The translations under genes were made by a program, and so were the position numbers. 64,000 bases of DNA, from positions 2,585,587 to 2,649,586 of the forward strand of contig JAGTJL010000009.1 of the NCBI GenBank assembly GCA_020746875.1, in the 5' to 3' direction. The notes beneath the pieces were generated by a model that saw only the letters and a program-made list of their open reading frames with translations, was not told the origin of the DNA and did not search any database. Within the stretch, counting starts at the first letter, position 1. Each line of letters begins with the position of its first letter. The DNA is from Rhexocercosporidium sp. MPI-PUGE-AT-0058. Taxonomy: Eukaryota > Ascomycota > Leotiomycetes > Helotiales. This document shows positions 12,993 through 24,912 of this stretch, in pieces.

Positions 12993-13284
12993 GAAGCTTG
13001 GCCAGCATGAGCTGTCAGAGCTGTGTGCCTCGCAACTTCTTGCTGCATGTTTCTAGAACTCAAAACACACCCCATTGGCACGGTATACCGGAGCATCCTA
13101 ACACCCAGATGGAATGACAATATTCACCTCTCTGCAACTCCACTTTCATTTGGTCCTCAATACAGCGCTGTCCTCTAAATAAACGCCCCAAGATTATGTA
13201 AGCTTCTTCAAACTAACTTAAGCAAAAACATTTTCCACCTTCTCAACTTCCCTCACAAACCCGTTCAGCACCCACAGAAATATC
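12993..13284. promoter_or_regulatory. Upstream region of the Rieske gene
   Basis: This 290-base stretch precedes the Rieske start. The last 80 bases are C/A- and C/T-rich (for example CACCTTCTCAACTTCCCTC before the ATG), the usual look of a fungal transcription start and leader. No clear TATA box is seen. Confidence 0.3.
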
Positions 13285-13902
13285 ATGTCATTCTTTAAGA
13301 TATTCACCAAACCCCCTAGCGGCGATGCTTGGTTCCCAGCCGGTCTAAGCACATCCTACCCCAACCTCAGCACATCCAGCAGCACCCCACTCTCCTCTGA
13401 ACTGCCTTGTCAAGAGACCATCGCTCCGGGCTGCAAAGTATTCCACGTACCGAGCAACGACAGCACGCAAGCTGTTGAGATTAACCCTGAAGATGTGTCA
13501 GAAGGTGTACCCGTTGATCTTAAAGATCAGGTAGTGGTGTTCCAGTACCAAGGGGAGTTTCATGCCGTTGATCACGTGAGTTGTTTATCCTGACTCGGGA
13601 GAGGTTCGAGATAGCATCTGACAGAATCCTAGAGCTGTCCACATTCCTCATATCCGCTGTCGAAAGGAATCCCTTTTGACATCGAAGATTTCGGTGTTAG
13701 ACTCAGTGCGGGGATTAGATGTCCGAAACATGACTGGTCTTTCGATCTGATCCGTGGGAATGGCGACCGAGGGAATTATCGGCTAAAGATCTGGGAGACG
13801 CAGCTGAGACCTGTCGCTGGAGCTCGAAGCGGCGGTTTTAATGGAGCTGTAGAAGGCGAGCAGAAGGAAATTTGGGTTAGGAGGAAGCAGAGGATGGGAT
13901 GA
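13285..13902 (+). CDS. Small Rieske [2Fe-2S] ferredoxin-like protein
   Basis: Exons 13285-13575 and 13633-13902 (186 residues), joined across a 57-base GT-AG intron that falls just before the first cluster motif. The spliced protein has SCPH (C99, H101) and CPKHDWSF (C127, H130), the Cys-X-His and Cys-X2-His pairs that bind a Rieske 2Fe-2S cluster; the spacing is longer than the minimal pattern but normal for this fungal family. A serine/threonine-rich N-terminal 45 residues precedes the domain. There is no oxygenase catalytic domain, membrane helix or clear signal peptide, so it is probably a soluble electron-transfer or accessory protein. The partner is unknown. The stop is TGA at 13900-13902. 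Confidence 0.88.
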
Positions 13903-14530
13903 GTGGTTTTACAAATTGAAGGTAGATTATGCCAGGGGAACGATTGTTGACAGAAGTTGGCTGGCACATTGCTTCACGTTCTTCGAAAATTGACGCCGCC
14001 GTTGAACGGAGCAAATGTGCTTCCATTTTCTCGGCTCTGCAAGCTGTACGGATTACGTCGCTACGAAATCTGTGCTGGTGGCTAAGGCATCCACGTTTTT
14101 TCCAATGTTCGTTCAACTCGAGCAGAAACATGGTTATCAATGGCATTGACGTGAAGCAGAAGCCACATAATGAGCAGTCCATTTCACTCATACAATAGTT
14201 GGACCAATATTTCCTTGTTCTTCGACTGAAAGCTCCCACGTTCAAGGGTGTCTTGGTTGGGCTGGACTAAAAAATATTGGGATTAACGCCAAGTGACTTG
14301 GAGGGATATTCACACAGCGAATTTCAACAAAGCAGAACTCAAATGGGGAATCATGGATTTTCATTAGGATTATATTATTCCACAATTTCGTAAGGAAACA
14401 TCATGACCACGCCACCAAAACGCCAAAAATGCCTGACATTGGAATTGATTCGCAACAACTCTGTTATCCCGGACCCAAAATCAATCGAATCACCACGTAC
14501 TCATATCCGTAACACGCATTGTGGGCCTGC
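13903..14530. other. Convergent intergenic region
   Basis: About 630 bases between the 3' ends of the Rieske gene (+) and the ferritin-like gene (-). It contains open frames on both strands (for example 13877-14245 minus) that lack any domain and overlap each other; I read them as chance. It should hold both terminators. Confidence 0.5.
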
Positions 14531-15800
14531 TTATGTGATGGTGAGGTTGAAGGTTGGGGATCCAGGAGTAATCTCGAGGATGGCGGGACCTGTGGACAGT
14601 TAGAAGACACGCCTAGAGATATTTTGAGAATCGATACATACCAGCAATGATGTTGGAGTCGGTCAAATTTCCGGAGTTATCCTTGGTCAAGAAGACGTAG
14701 CTCTGACCCTCGACCATCATTGGAACCTCAACCATGAGCATCCCACCGGACATTGACTGAGGTGCGACGGCGGCAACTTGGATCCCGCTGACGAAGGTGG
14801 CAAAAACATCTCCAGTAGGAGCCTGGGCGGGTTGAAGGTCGATGCGGGCTCCTTGGGCAGTTGGGAGGCCTGATACAAGGGTGAGGGCTGGGTAAGCCAT
14901 GACCGGGAGAGCCATGTTGGTCTCTGGGCAGGACTTGATGAAGCCAGAAGCAATGCTGGATCCAGGTCAGATGCCGGACCGCAGCGGAGCGGAGTAGATT
15001 GGAGTGACTTACGAGTAGACAGCATTAAAGCCCAATGGAGTACCAAAGACATTTGCGGATGGAACTTCTCCGATCTGAATTGCACATTAGCTTTCATGCA
15101 CACGTCACTGGAAGGCAGAGTGTTGATTGAACACTGAGTTTGGGCAGGAACGTACAGCAGCGCGCTGTTGAGATTCTGTGCACACAATTAGTAATTGAAG
15201 GGGTAGGTAGTTGAAGGATTGGGTATGCTTACGATGCAGAGCTTCGGTAACAAGGATTGCGCCAGCAGCAGTCAGGTAAGCCTTTGAAGTGACGAGAGGA
15301 GCAGCACCGCTAGATGAATGTCAGTAAAGGCAGAGACTCGTAACGTGTCTGACACTCACAGATAAGCCGAAACACCAACACCTTCGATCACAGAAGAAAG
15401 GGCGACGAAAGACTTGGGATCGGTCATTGGGAAGCTGTATTCGCAAGCAGCAACGGGCATGGCACCAGCGGCTGTGAGACCAGCCTCGAGATAGACGACA
15501 TGGCCCTCCTCATCGTGAGCGACATACTTGAGGTCGGAGTAGAACTTGGAGGAGAAGCCGGCATCGGTGAAAGCCTTCTCGTCCCATTCGCTGAGTGCCT
15601 TCTTATAGAAAGCGTTCTCGAGATGCTCGAGCTATAATGTGTCAGCTGTTTGGATCCGAGGTCGGAGAAGGAGTACTCACAGTCAAGGCATACTGCAGAA
15701 TGGCGGCGTCGACGTCAGTGCTGGCTTGTCTCTTGGTAGGAGCAGCGGAAACGCCAGAGACGATTGCAGTCAGAGCGAGAGCAGCAGTAGAAAAACGCAT
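14531..15800 (-). CDS. Secreted ferritin-like protein, Rds1/LsdA type
   Basis: Exons in transcription order: 15800-15681, 15631-15360, 15309-15233, 15175-15156, 15074-15013, 14955-14642, 14589-14531 (307 residues); all junctions are GT-AG and phases sum correctly. The start is followed by a signal peptide (MRFSTAALALTAIVSGVSAA) and a dibasic KR site. A ferritin-like four-helix region carries LEHLENAFYKKAL and HDEEGHVVYLEAG, with Glu/His residues of the kind that bind metal in this fold. Downstream are QRAAIGEVPSAN and a beta-rich C-terminus. Exon 4 is only 20 bases but is needed to join ALHQ to IGEVPSA in frame. Fungal homologues (Rds1, LsdA) are linked to stress or late sexual development; the biochemical role is not established. 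Confidence 0.9.
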
Positions 15801-17955
15801 CTTGGAAGTTTTAGTTGTGTGAATGGGAGTTGTCTCTTGGAGTTGGAAGTTGGTCAATTTGCAGATGGAATTAGGGTGGTTGAGAAGAAGATACCAACGG
15901 ACGGTCGCAATATATACATGTATGATATAAAATTGGAAAGAACCACGATCGTCATGGCCACGAGTCCCAAGATCCCATCTTGAGCGCAAACATCGTCCGG
16001 AACCTCACAGTGCCGCTGACACTACTTCGTATGGGAAGAGCGAATACATCTTTGAAGATGTTTCTGGCCAATCACATAATTTTCTCGGAAGTCTAGGTCT
16101 CCGAGCAGACAAGAAGTCGAAGGCAAGAGCGCGGTTTATTCTTTATGGTGACAGTTTATTCCAGCCAGTCCCGAGTAAGTACCGATGGACCAAAGCCTTT
16201 GAAAGGTAGCGTGAGTGACAAAGCTGCAGAGAAGGATAACTTCTTCTTTGCCGGCTCTTCAAGGACCCGTACTATTGGAAAGATCCCGCTACGCTGCGCT
16301 TTATTTCAACTGTCATCGACTCTTTTGAGCCTAGGTGGGGGCAAGAGCGGGGTTGAGGGGTAGCTCTTTCCACGCTAAATTATGAGCTTGAGTTGCATGT
16401 CGGATCGAATGGTGACAATTGTAAAGTTATCAGATCAGATGGATGGAAGGAGTTGATATGCTGTTATGGATGGATGTTCGGCAAATCCACGAGACTCATT
16501 AGTGTTTGGTGGCGATGACATCTTCTATGATTCATTGATTCCGGACGTTCTGCCTGTGTCGGGGCTAGATTCATATGCGCAACTCAATCTCATAGAACGA
16601 GAACAAGGAGGTTCAGATTGCTTCCAGAGGTCGTTGGTCAGGAGAAAAATGCCCTCGATAGCAGGCGGACAGCATCGAACGAGCTCCACTTCAGTCCAGC
16701 ATGCAAGCTCGACAAGCAAAGCTAGATGCGGGTGAGGACATTGACCCGAGACATTATGATCTCGGGAAGCGGAGGTGGAGTTGGGTACTGTGCTCGAAAT
16801 GATTTGCTATGTTCTGGGCCGAAATAGGAAGCTGAAAGAAGAGGAGGAGGGGGAGATGAACAAGAAGTCCTCCTTCGGGAGTGATACCATCCGAATTAAG
16901 TCAGCTCTCTAGCTACTAAGAAGCTAGCGTGGGGGCTTGGTTGTTAAGCGAGAAACCTCCTCGTCATCAACTTGTAAATTTCAGTTCTCAATCTGTAATA
17001 ATCGTCCTGTCTTTTCAAACCTTTCATCGACCATATTATTTACGTCCCGCCTCGTCGTTATGTTTTTGCTGCGCAATCTTTTGCCTTACAGTTAATACTC
17101 ATGCGAGTATTGATGCCAGTGGATCCTCCAGTGTCTAATCCAACAGCCTCAACGAGATTCTCGTCTTCAGGCCTCAGTACATGATACATTTATTGGTTGG
17201 CCACCCCTCACATCTTTTTTCCCTTCCAACGTAGAGTCATGTCTCCGGCAACACAACTTCTCCCTTTCCGGATCGCACGGAAGTTTTCTTACATCAAAAT
17301 CATACCTCTTGATCGTGCTTGAAGATTTCTATATGTTCTATTCAGCAATCTAGGCCCAAGAAACCCTCTTATGCAGCGAAGAAATAGGAGGTCAATCTCG
17401 TAGACAAGGTCCAAGGTTGTACTACTGCGACGAGGCAAAAATGTAACGAGGTGACAAAGGAAAACTGTGGATTGGTGGGTGGCTTCCGGGGAGTATCAGG
17501 TACTCAAGCTCCGCAGTAATTCTAAACCACCAACCACCTACTAGATAGGTACGCACATGGAATGGTTAACAAATTACATCAATCTCACCATTTTCTTATT
17601 CATATTCGCAGCCGACATATATCAATCACCTCACCCTCTGTACAATCCTCCTCACCATCCAAATACAACTCTATAAACTCCAACCTGGCCCAACAATTTT
17701 CAATCTTACTCCCCTCGCTATCACGAAATAATTTCTTCCGATGATATTGTAAGAGATCATCATCCTAGTAGATAACAAGGGACCACTCAACCCAACCCAC
17801 GTGAGCTGCAAGCTCAGCGAATGCAGAACTTCCGCCAGCGCTGCCCTATCTCCATCCTCGGAAATTTTGACAATATTCCGCTCCAGTCGACGTCTTGAGA
17901 GCTTTTCCAAAGGTGGTTCCTCATCGATCATTGCGCCAATATCTTGAACTCGAGG
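15801..17955. promoter_or_regulatory. Upstream region of ferritin-like gene and 3' flank of the peptidase gene
   Basis: On the minus strand a TATA-like stretch (ATGTATATATTGC, around 15907-15920) lies about 110 bases before the ferritin-like ATG and may be its core promoter. The rest has no gene I can support. A minus-strand open frame at 17671-17931 begins about 25 bases after the peptidase stop and could be missed 3' coding sequence, but nothing in it is recognisable. Confidence 0.4.
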
Positions 17956-19180
17956 CTATATATCTCGCTTGATGGCTCTTGCCATGCGCTTTATTGACTT
18001 TGTCTCTGGAGATACATAGCTGTCCGGTTGGCGACTGTCGGTGTCTTTCTGGATACCTCTCCAGATCTCGTCGTAGGCGCTCTGCCACATGGCTTCGAGC
18101 GCTTCAATGCACTCTTTATCGACTACTGATCTAGGTTTCTTCTCTCGCACTTCCTCGAGGAATGGTCGTAGTGCCGAAATTCTGTTCAGAACTAGGATGT
18201 CCGTATCAGTCTCAAGTAGTTTTTCCCCCTCCTATGGTCAGTCTTCAAGGAGAATTCGTGGTTCGTACGCTTGGGTGACTCTCCTCCTCTTCTACATCCG
18301 ATTCGTAAATAGCATCCCCAAGTTGCGTAGCCTTTAGCGAGTCGATGGCATGCTGCGGATCAAAGCCAGCCTCAGCCGCGATAACCATTCCGATGTAATC
18401 CGCTTCATACTCGTGATACCTGCTCAGAGCAAGAAACCTCAACTCGTCCAACTCTTCGGCGTTCTCTGCAGCTTCAAGCGCCCATGATTGTTCCTCTAGA
18501 GCGTTTAAACTGCTGGTATATGCTTCAGTGCGCTCGTAGAAGTTCTTTTCGTGCAAAGAGCGTGCGAGAGCGTGGCTAATCTCGTGACTGGGAGACCAGG
18601 CCACCTGTCCGGCTGTTTTGCAATAGAGCAGCTCTCCGATATTGATGTGTAGTACTAATGTACCCTCCATAAAGGCTTGGGGGTGTTCTGTATTGCATGT
18701 TAGTTACGTTATGTATACTCTCGATGCTAAATGAAAGACGGCCATACCGATAGAATCATCCCAAATCCGAATGCGTGGACGGTACTTACTAGTCGATGGA
18801 GCCGTGAGAAGTCTCTCATATATGGCCATGACAGCCTTTGCGACTGGATGCGTAGCTTTGCACAGTAGAGTCTGCGGTTTCCACCCTGCGCAGAGTCTTT
18901 GTGTTAGGTGGTTTTTGTTACACGAGGCTTGTTCCTTTCGATACTCTTCTTCTGGTGTCTCTAGACCTTTTACTGCTTCGGCGTCACCTATCCATAGGAT
19001 CTGTTCTCTTGGTGTTATAGGAATGATCCTCCGGAGTAGATGTGGCGACTCTTGGTGGGGGTTGTGAAGGGTTGGAAAGTTCCACGTTGAGGTCCATTTC
19101 TTGCTGACGATAGTTACCCTTGTTGTATCGGAGGTGGTGAGAGCTATTGACTCTGAGTGATGATATTTGTTTAGTGACAT
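17956..19180 (-). CDS. M48-family zinc metallopeptidase (OMA1-like domain)
   Basis: Exons in transcription order: 19180-18748, 18687-18269, 18231-17956 (375 residues); introns of 60 and 37 bases, the latter very short but needed to keep the frame. The zinc motif HEISH (about 179-183) and the downstream EYEADYIG (about 237-244, Glu the third ligand) are intact and correctly spaced for M48, so it may be active. OMA1 proper is a mitochondrial inner-membrane protease, but this protein has no obvious targeting peptide or membrane helix and its N-terminal 140 residues resemble nothing I know. It is therefore better called an OMA1/Ste24-related soluble peptidase. An in-frame upstream ATG at 19294 would add 38 residues. 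Confidence 0.8.
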
Positions 19181-21351
19181 TGTGTTTGTGACTTGGAAAA
19201 TTGATGCAGGGTATGGCGGGAGGCTGGCTGAGATAGATGGATGATAAGAGAAGAATAGTGCTGAAGCAGAATGTCGTGGAGCGATGGTTAGCACTGAAAC
19301 GGGTTGAGAAATATTTGAAGACTTGTTATTTTGGTGGACGAAGAGAGGACTTTAATTCACATAGCAACTTCAATTTAGACTGTGGTGCCAGTCTGGAGAG
19401 GAATCAGCTAGTAGTTAACGTGCGTAGATGTCGTACCTAACCACCCCTACCTATTCTCTCACGATAGCTTCACCCCCAGAAGCTAAAGTAGCTGCCGTTA
19501 GTAGCCTTCTCGTCAACGTCGCCTTCCATACTGTAAATTCCAAATTAGCGCATCTTAGTTGCTGATAGCTTGGAGTTTCGAAAAATCGACCCGTGTCTAC
19601 TATCAACCGATTTAATGGTTGTGTGTTTCTGATAGCAAGGCACGTCCAAGGCAGCTCAAATTCGTATTCGGCCAAGCGAGTTACAGTTTTAAGCAATTCG
19701 CCTCCAAATCCAGACCGGGTAAGCTCACTCCTACTTAGGATCCCCCCTGAAGTAAATGCCCTGAAATTATTTGAAGACCTTGAACAAGCTCTGATTCAAG
19801 TGTGTGAGAAAGAGAGCGAATGTTAGCGCTTGCTTCGCCGGAGACGATTTTAGCCAGCCTTGACTGGGAGAAGTTGACTAGCTTAAAGTTAGACGAAACG
19901 GAGGGAATGATCGAGATGGAGAAGAGAAAAAGGCAACAAGCGGCTAGCCCATAGTACTCGGTAGGAAATGCCAGGCCCACACTCCACCTCATATTCGGAC
20001 AAGAACCGAAACATTCACGACTCCAAGTTCAAATACAACTGCAACACATAATAATATGACTACACACTAATGGATAAACGCTCAAATATGGCAAGCATTA
20101 CCACATTACAAGTACAAACACAAAACTACATTACCTATTCCACCTCGCCCCTTTCGGATTTTCATCGTTGCTGTTACCGGATCTCCCACCCTAAGCGAAA
20201 CCGATAATTATCCGAGTGCTTGTTGATGGGAATGCAAGATATGGCAGGAATGAATGCCCGGCACTTCTCACATATGAATACGAGAGAAGAGTGAATGGTC
20301 TCCAACGACCATATATAAGTCGAGAACGAAAAGAAATAGCGCAGTGGGGGACGAAAACTGGACGGTGGGTAAGAGGCACTCGAGTACATGAAACGCGGTC
20401 ATGTCACGTGGCGCGATATTCGAGTTGATTATTGGTCACGTAGCTTGAAGCGAGGTATCTCACAGATCACGACAGACACATTCGGATGCGTAAACAATCA
20501 ATATGATGTAGACTTGATTATTTATACAAAAGTGACAACGACAACGACAACAACCAACCACGCACTCTCAACGACTCCCAGATCCCTCAACTCAATATCA
20601 AATTGTGTAATCCTCCCCTCCAAACCACCATTTCCTTAATATCCAGTCTCCTCCACAGGTAGCTCCAACGAGCAGCCGCGAAAACTAAATACAAGTAAAT
20701 CTGAACATAAATAAAAGAGGATCCAATCCGGCTAATCTGCAGATGAAAGCAACGAACTCGCACGCAGGCAAGAACAACGCGACCTAAAAGCAGAAAAACA
20801 ACAAGATTGTATATCGAACAAGGTATCTGATGAGTAAAGATGAGATGAATGATGACGAGGAGAAGAGGGGACGTATAAACCACGACTATTAATAGGTAAT
20901 ATGCTGCCCAAATCCGAACCGAAGAAAACAGACACATATTTTTGCAGAAAAAAGAAGCAGCTAATAGGACAAGGGCAGAGACAACACAATGGGTGGGCCA
21001 GCCAGATGTGTGTGTGCGAGATTAAGTAGGGTGCGCCGAATGATGATGTGACGCGCCGTGAGGAGATGGTATATGAGGAAAGAGAGAGATGATGAAGATC
21101 CCGAATGCTTAGCCAAGCCAAGCCAACCGAACCAGACCAGCCCCGTATTGTTGCCCGTGACCTTATTCTTTAAGAAATGCCTTTCTGTCCACCAGCCAAA
21201 TCCAGCCTGTAAAAACGACGACGCTATATGCAGATGACAAAGGAAAATTTCAAACCAAAACGCGTGAGGTGGGATTGAGCCGGATATCAGAGTCTAGGCA
21301 AGGAAAAACAAAAGAAATCGTGGAGATCGTTAAAAGCAGAAATCGACAATT
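19181..21351. other. Intergenic, no gene; includes 3' flank of the transcription factor
   Basis: About 2.2 kb, AT-richer than its neighbours. It contains a CAACGA/CAACAA-type repeat near 20535-20562 (GACAACGACAACGACAACAA) and long A-rich stretches. Minus-strand frames at 20587-20937 and 20732-21121 are hydrophobic but have no domain; they lie downstream of the regulator and look like its 3' UTR. Confidence 0.5.
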
Positions 21352-24175
21352 TTAATACACGCTATCGTCGTTGTCGTCTGGTCCCTGAGAGATCATCGAA
21401 GGGGTTGAGACATCAGAACCCTCGACATCGTCCTCATAGCCAACGAGAGCTTGGGCATGCAAGCGGAAGGATTCACCCATGAGCTTGGTGATACTATTGA
21501 GCTGTTAGCATTGATTTCAGGCAGATTATGTGAGAGAAGACTTACCCCCAGACGACAACTTCATCCAGCATACTTCCCCAAAGACGAGCCACGGTCGAGC
21601 TAAGCTTGCCGCCGTAGATCTCGACAGAGTCATCGTCAAAGAGGACCCGAATCTTGTGGTACATGATAGTCTCCTCGTCAGTTGCGGGCTCTTCGTCGTT
21701 TTCCAGGCGATAGAGCCACAAGCTGAGGATGACCATGAGATCAAGACCACAGAGTGGGTGTTCGATACTCCAGTTGGTAGGCGAAGTGCGCGCTACCCAA
21801 CGGATCCCTTGCAGAGCTGCAGTTTCGATGCAGTTGAAACATTCTTGAATGACCTTGATCATTTCACTGGATCTCTTGACCTTGTCCCGTGCGTTCGTCA
21901 TGGCAGCAGCAACCTCATAGCAGTCGTGGTACCTCAAAACCTCTTGGATCGACTTGAGGTCGACTTCAAGACGGGCACGAGCGTTTCGGAACATGGCCAT
22001 GGCATTGAAAATCAGGGGGTGACCCTTGTGAGGAGCGCTGAGAGGAACCGAAGCAAGTTCAGGCTCACACAGATCAAGCGATTTCTCCCAAGTCTCAAGG
22101 GCGAGACGAAGCTTGTATTCCGTGACCACGTCTTGAAGAGCCTCAGGACTGCGCTTATGGTACCAAACCTCAAGGAAGAGTGCGTTGATCATGACACGAG
22201 TGGCAAAAGCACTGTAGCGCAATGATTCTCCCTGGAAGAGGTTGTCGTGAGCTTCCATGAAGGACGGCGCCTGCGAGGCCTTGAGTTGTTCGGGCCAAGC
22301 AGCATCATCTACAACATTGAGATTCCACATCTCTTCGGTCGATGGCAGTTGAAGATCTTCGAATTCATTGAAGCTGATCGCAGGGGTGTGATTGTACGAC
22401 AGAGTCAAAAGCCCAAAGAAGATGTAGACAGCATAGTAAGTACGTCTGCAGCCTTCGTCTTCAACCCACTCAGCCCGAGTAGGTTGAGCGCCTTCGCGCT
22501 TGTCGGTGCGGATCTTCAACTCGTAGCGGTTACCAGCAACCATGTTGGCGAGTAGACTCTTGATAGAGCAAGCCCACTCGAGACCCTTTGGATCACCGCT
22601 CCAGCTGGCGAAGATCATGTTGAGCAGAGAACTTTGCATGGTCCAGAGAGGACATTTCCGGGAGCTGAAGTTCTCCTTGTTCTGCAGGAACTGGTTGACG
22701 AGGACCTTGGAGCCAATGTGAAGGATGTATGCTTGATCTTGGTCGAAAGCATACAATGCACCGATGGAGAGGACGGCCAACAGCAGAGGCGGGGAAACCT
22801 CCGTTGCCTTGAACGATGCTGGATGCAAGAACGGCAGGTGATGATGGAACAGTCCGAAGTAGGTCTGAAGGTACCTGTTCAAGGAGCCCAAGCTGGGAAG
22901 ACGGAAGCTGTCTGGGATGGCGCGCTCACTGTCACTACTACGGATGTTGTCAAGAATGATGTTGCGTTCATCATCGCTGAGGACCTCGGGAGCTTTCGGT
23001 GACTGCTGCCCGGTGCGAGATTGCGATGGAGACATCTGACTTGGCGTGGCAGTCCCCGAAGGTGGTAAAGAGTTGATCATCTGTTGCAGAGCTGGGACGA
23101 GTCCATTGTAGCCCGAAGCTGCCGCCTTGTTGATGGGAGGCAACTGATTTGGATGCGGCTGCATGGTGCTCGTGCTGGTGAAGGAGGTTTGCGACTCCTG
23201 CGATCCGGAGGCGGTTGAAGTGATCGAGTGCGACTTTGGCTCAGTGACCGACTGTGGCATGAATGAATCCCACTGCACCTGGGGAAGCGAGATGGCCCCG
23301 GAGGGGAATGTGACGGATGGCTCCATGAGCGCAGAGCCATGCGAGAAAGCCATTCCAGGTCTGTTCTCGTATGGGCCCACGCCTGCGTTGCGCATCGCCG
23401 CAGTTGCTTTGTGGTGCAGGTCGGTCATCAACATCGCGGCGGTCTCGAGATCCACCATCCCATCGCTGCTCGCCTCGATCTGCTCGAGGGCCGAGGTGTC
23501 GATGGCAATGGCTGACTTGGAAGGGCCGGCCATTGGACTAGGTTTGGGTCCCGCTCGTCGCTTTACGTCGCTGTGAAGAGGGACGCCTCCGTCTTTGGCG
23601 TGTACCGTTCGATCATGTCGAAGCAACAAATCGCGTCGCACGAAGGTACTTCTACACTTCATGCACTTGAAAGGGCGCTCCTTGGTATCTGTGGGGGGAG
23701 ATTGTCAGCATTGTTGTGATCATATCGCGATGCAAGAGAGAAGGATGCGATGATGTAAGGATGTCTATGTTGATATTGATGCGTACGGATGGATGTACTG
23801 GGTTGAGGTGTCGATCCAGCCCCCCTCCCCTCCCCTTCCCCTCACACGCGACCCGAGAGGGGAAGCTGCAAGTGGTGGCGGGCGGCACTCGATTGTCGCG
23901 AAGAGAAGGCATGAATTGAGTGAGGGGAAGGAAAGTCGAGAACAGGGTGGAAAATAGCAGCAAGACAAGAAGCGACGGAAACAGTATCGATATCAGTATC
24001 AAGTAGACAGCAACTTACGTGATCTCTCGTGTCTGCTGCGATGCTCACTCCTGCTGAAGGCTCGATTACAGAACTGGCACTTGTACTTCTTCTCGGGGGC
24101 CAACGACGACGACGACTTGCGCATGGCAGTTGACGATGCCGCGGTGGGCAGGACGGTCATACTTGCGACAGGCAT
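21352..24175 (-). CDS. C2H2 zinc-finger, fungal-specific domain transcription factor
   Basis: Exons in transcription order: 24175-24019, 23688-21546, 21493-21352 (813 residues). The first intron (330 bases) is unusually long and splits finger 1 just at its last histidine codon; the last intron is 52 bases. Finger 1 uses C33, C36, H49, H53; finger 2 uses C61, C64, H77, H82, followed by a basic KRRAGPKPS. A Ser/Pro/Gln-rich linker leads to the fungal-specific transcription factor domain (about 320-620, with HHHLPFLHPASF and LLLAVLSIGALYAFD). The C-terminus is acidic. Such proteins bind DNA as nuclear regulators; the target genes cannot be told. I see similar general architecture in several fungal regulators but cannot name the orthologue. 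Confidence 0.9.
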
Positions 24176-24861
24176 GTTGCTTGTGTGTGTGTGTGGCTGT
24201 TGATGTTCAAACGTTGAGTGTCGATGCGTGTGCGATGGCTTCGACCGTATCTGCCTCCTGTGTCTGGGTCCGGTGCTGTCCTTGTACTACTTCTATCCTC
24301 CTTTCCTTCAGACCCTCCTCGATGGTTGAATATCGACCGTCTGGCGCGCGAGCGTGGGCGTAGGGCTTAAAGTGTAACTTGGGTTCTTTGCGATGATGGG
24401 TTCATTTGTTGGAATTTCTGGGTCATAGAGTTGTGTGTTGTGGGTATAATGGTGGCAGCGGCCAGTCTCGCGACGGGGACGGATTCTCGCCTAGAAGGGG
24501 CAAGAACAGGTCGCAAGTCGCGTTCGTCGGAGGGTGATGGGGGGATGTTAAGTTGGCGGAAAGTGCGTCGCCAGATGGATGTGGTGGTGGTGATGATGAT
24601 GTTGGGAGTCGACGACGATGGAGGAAGCGTGCGATCGAGATGTGTTGTTGTTGTGGTGTTGAATGCGAAAGAGGGGTTGATGAGAGAGGAAGGAAAAAAG
24701 AGAGGAGGGGGGGAACGAAGGTAGGTAGGGAGGGAGGGAGAGCGGGAGGTGAGGAGGGAGGTTAGACTGAGGGAGGGAAGAAGTGGGTGAGGAGAGCGAG
24801 TAGTGGCAGTGGGCATGGGCAGGATGGGCATGGGCCTGGGGGGGAGGGGGGGCATGGGCGT

Positions 24862-24912
24862 GTGAGTGCAGTGCAGTGCAGTGCAGTGCTGTGCTGTGCT
24901 GTGTTGTGCTGT
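24862..24912. repeat. Pentanucleotide microsatellite (GTGCA)n/(GTGCT)n
   Basis: About four copies of GTGCA run into about five of GTGCT, followed within 30 bases by a GTGCTG-type repeat. It lies about 700 bases upstream of the transcription-factor ATG, in its promoter or leader. Confidence 0.85.

Noticed and set aside
21530..22225. 231-codon plus-strand open frame opposite the transcription factor
   Set aside because: Antisense to conserved fungal-specific domain sequence, no recognisable features.
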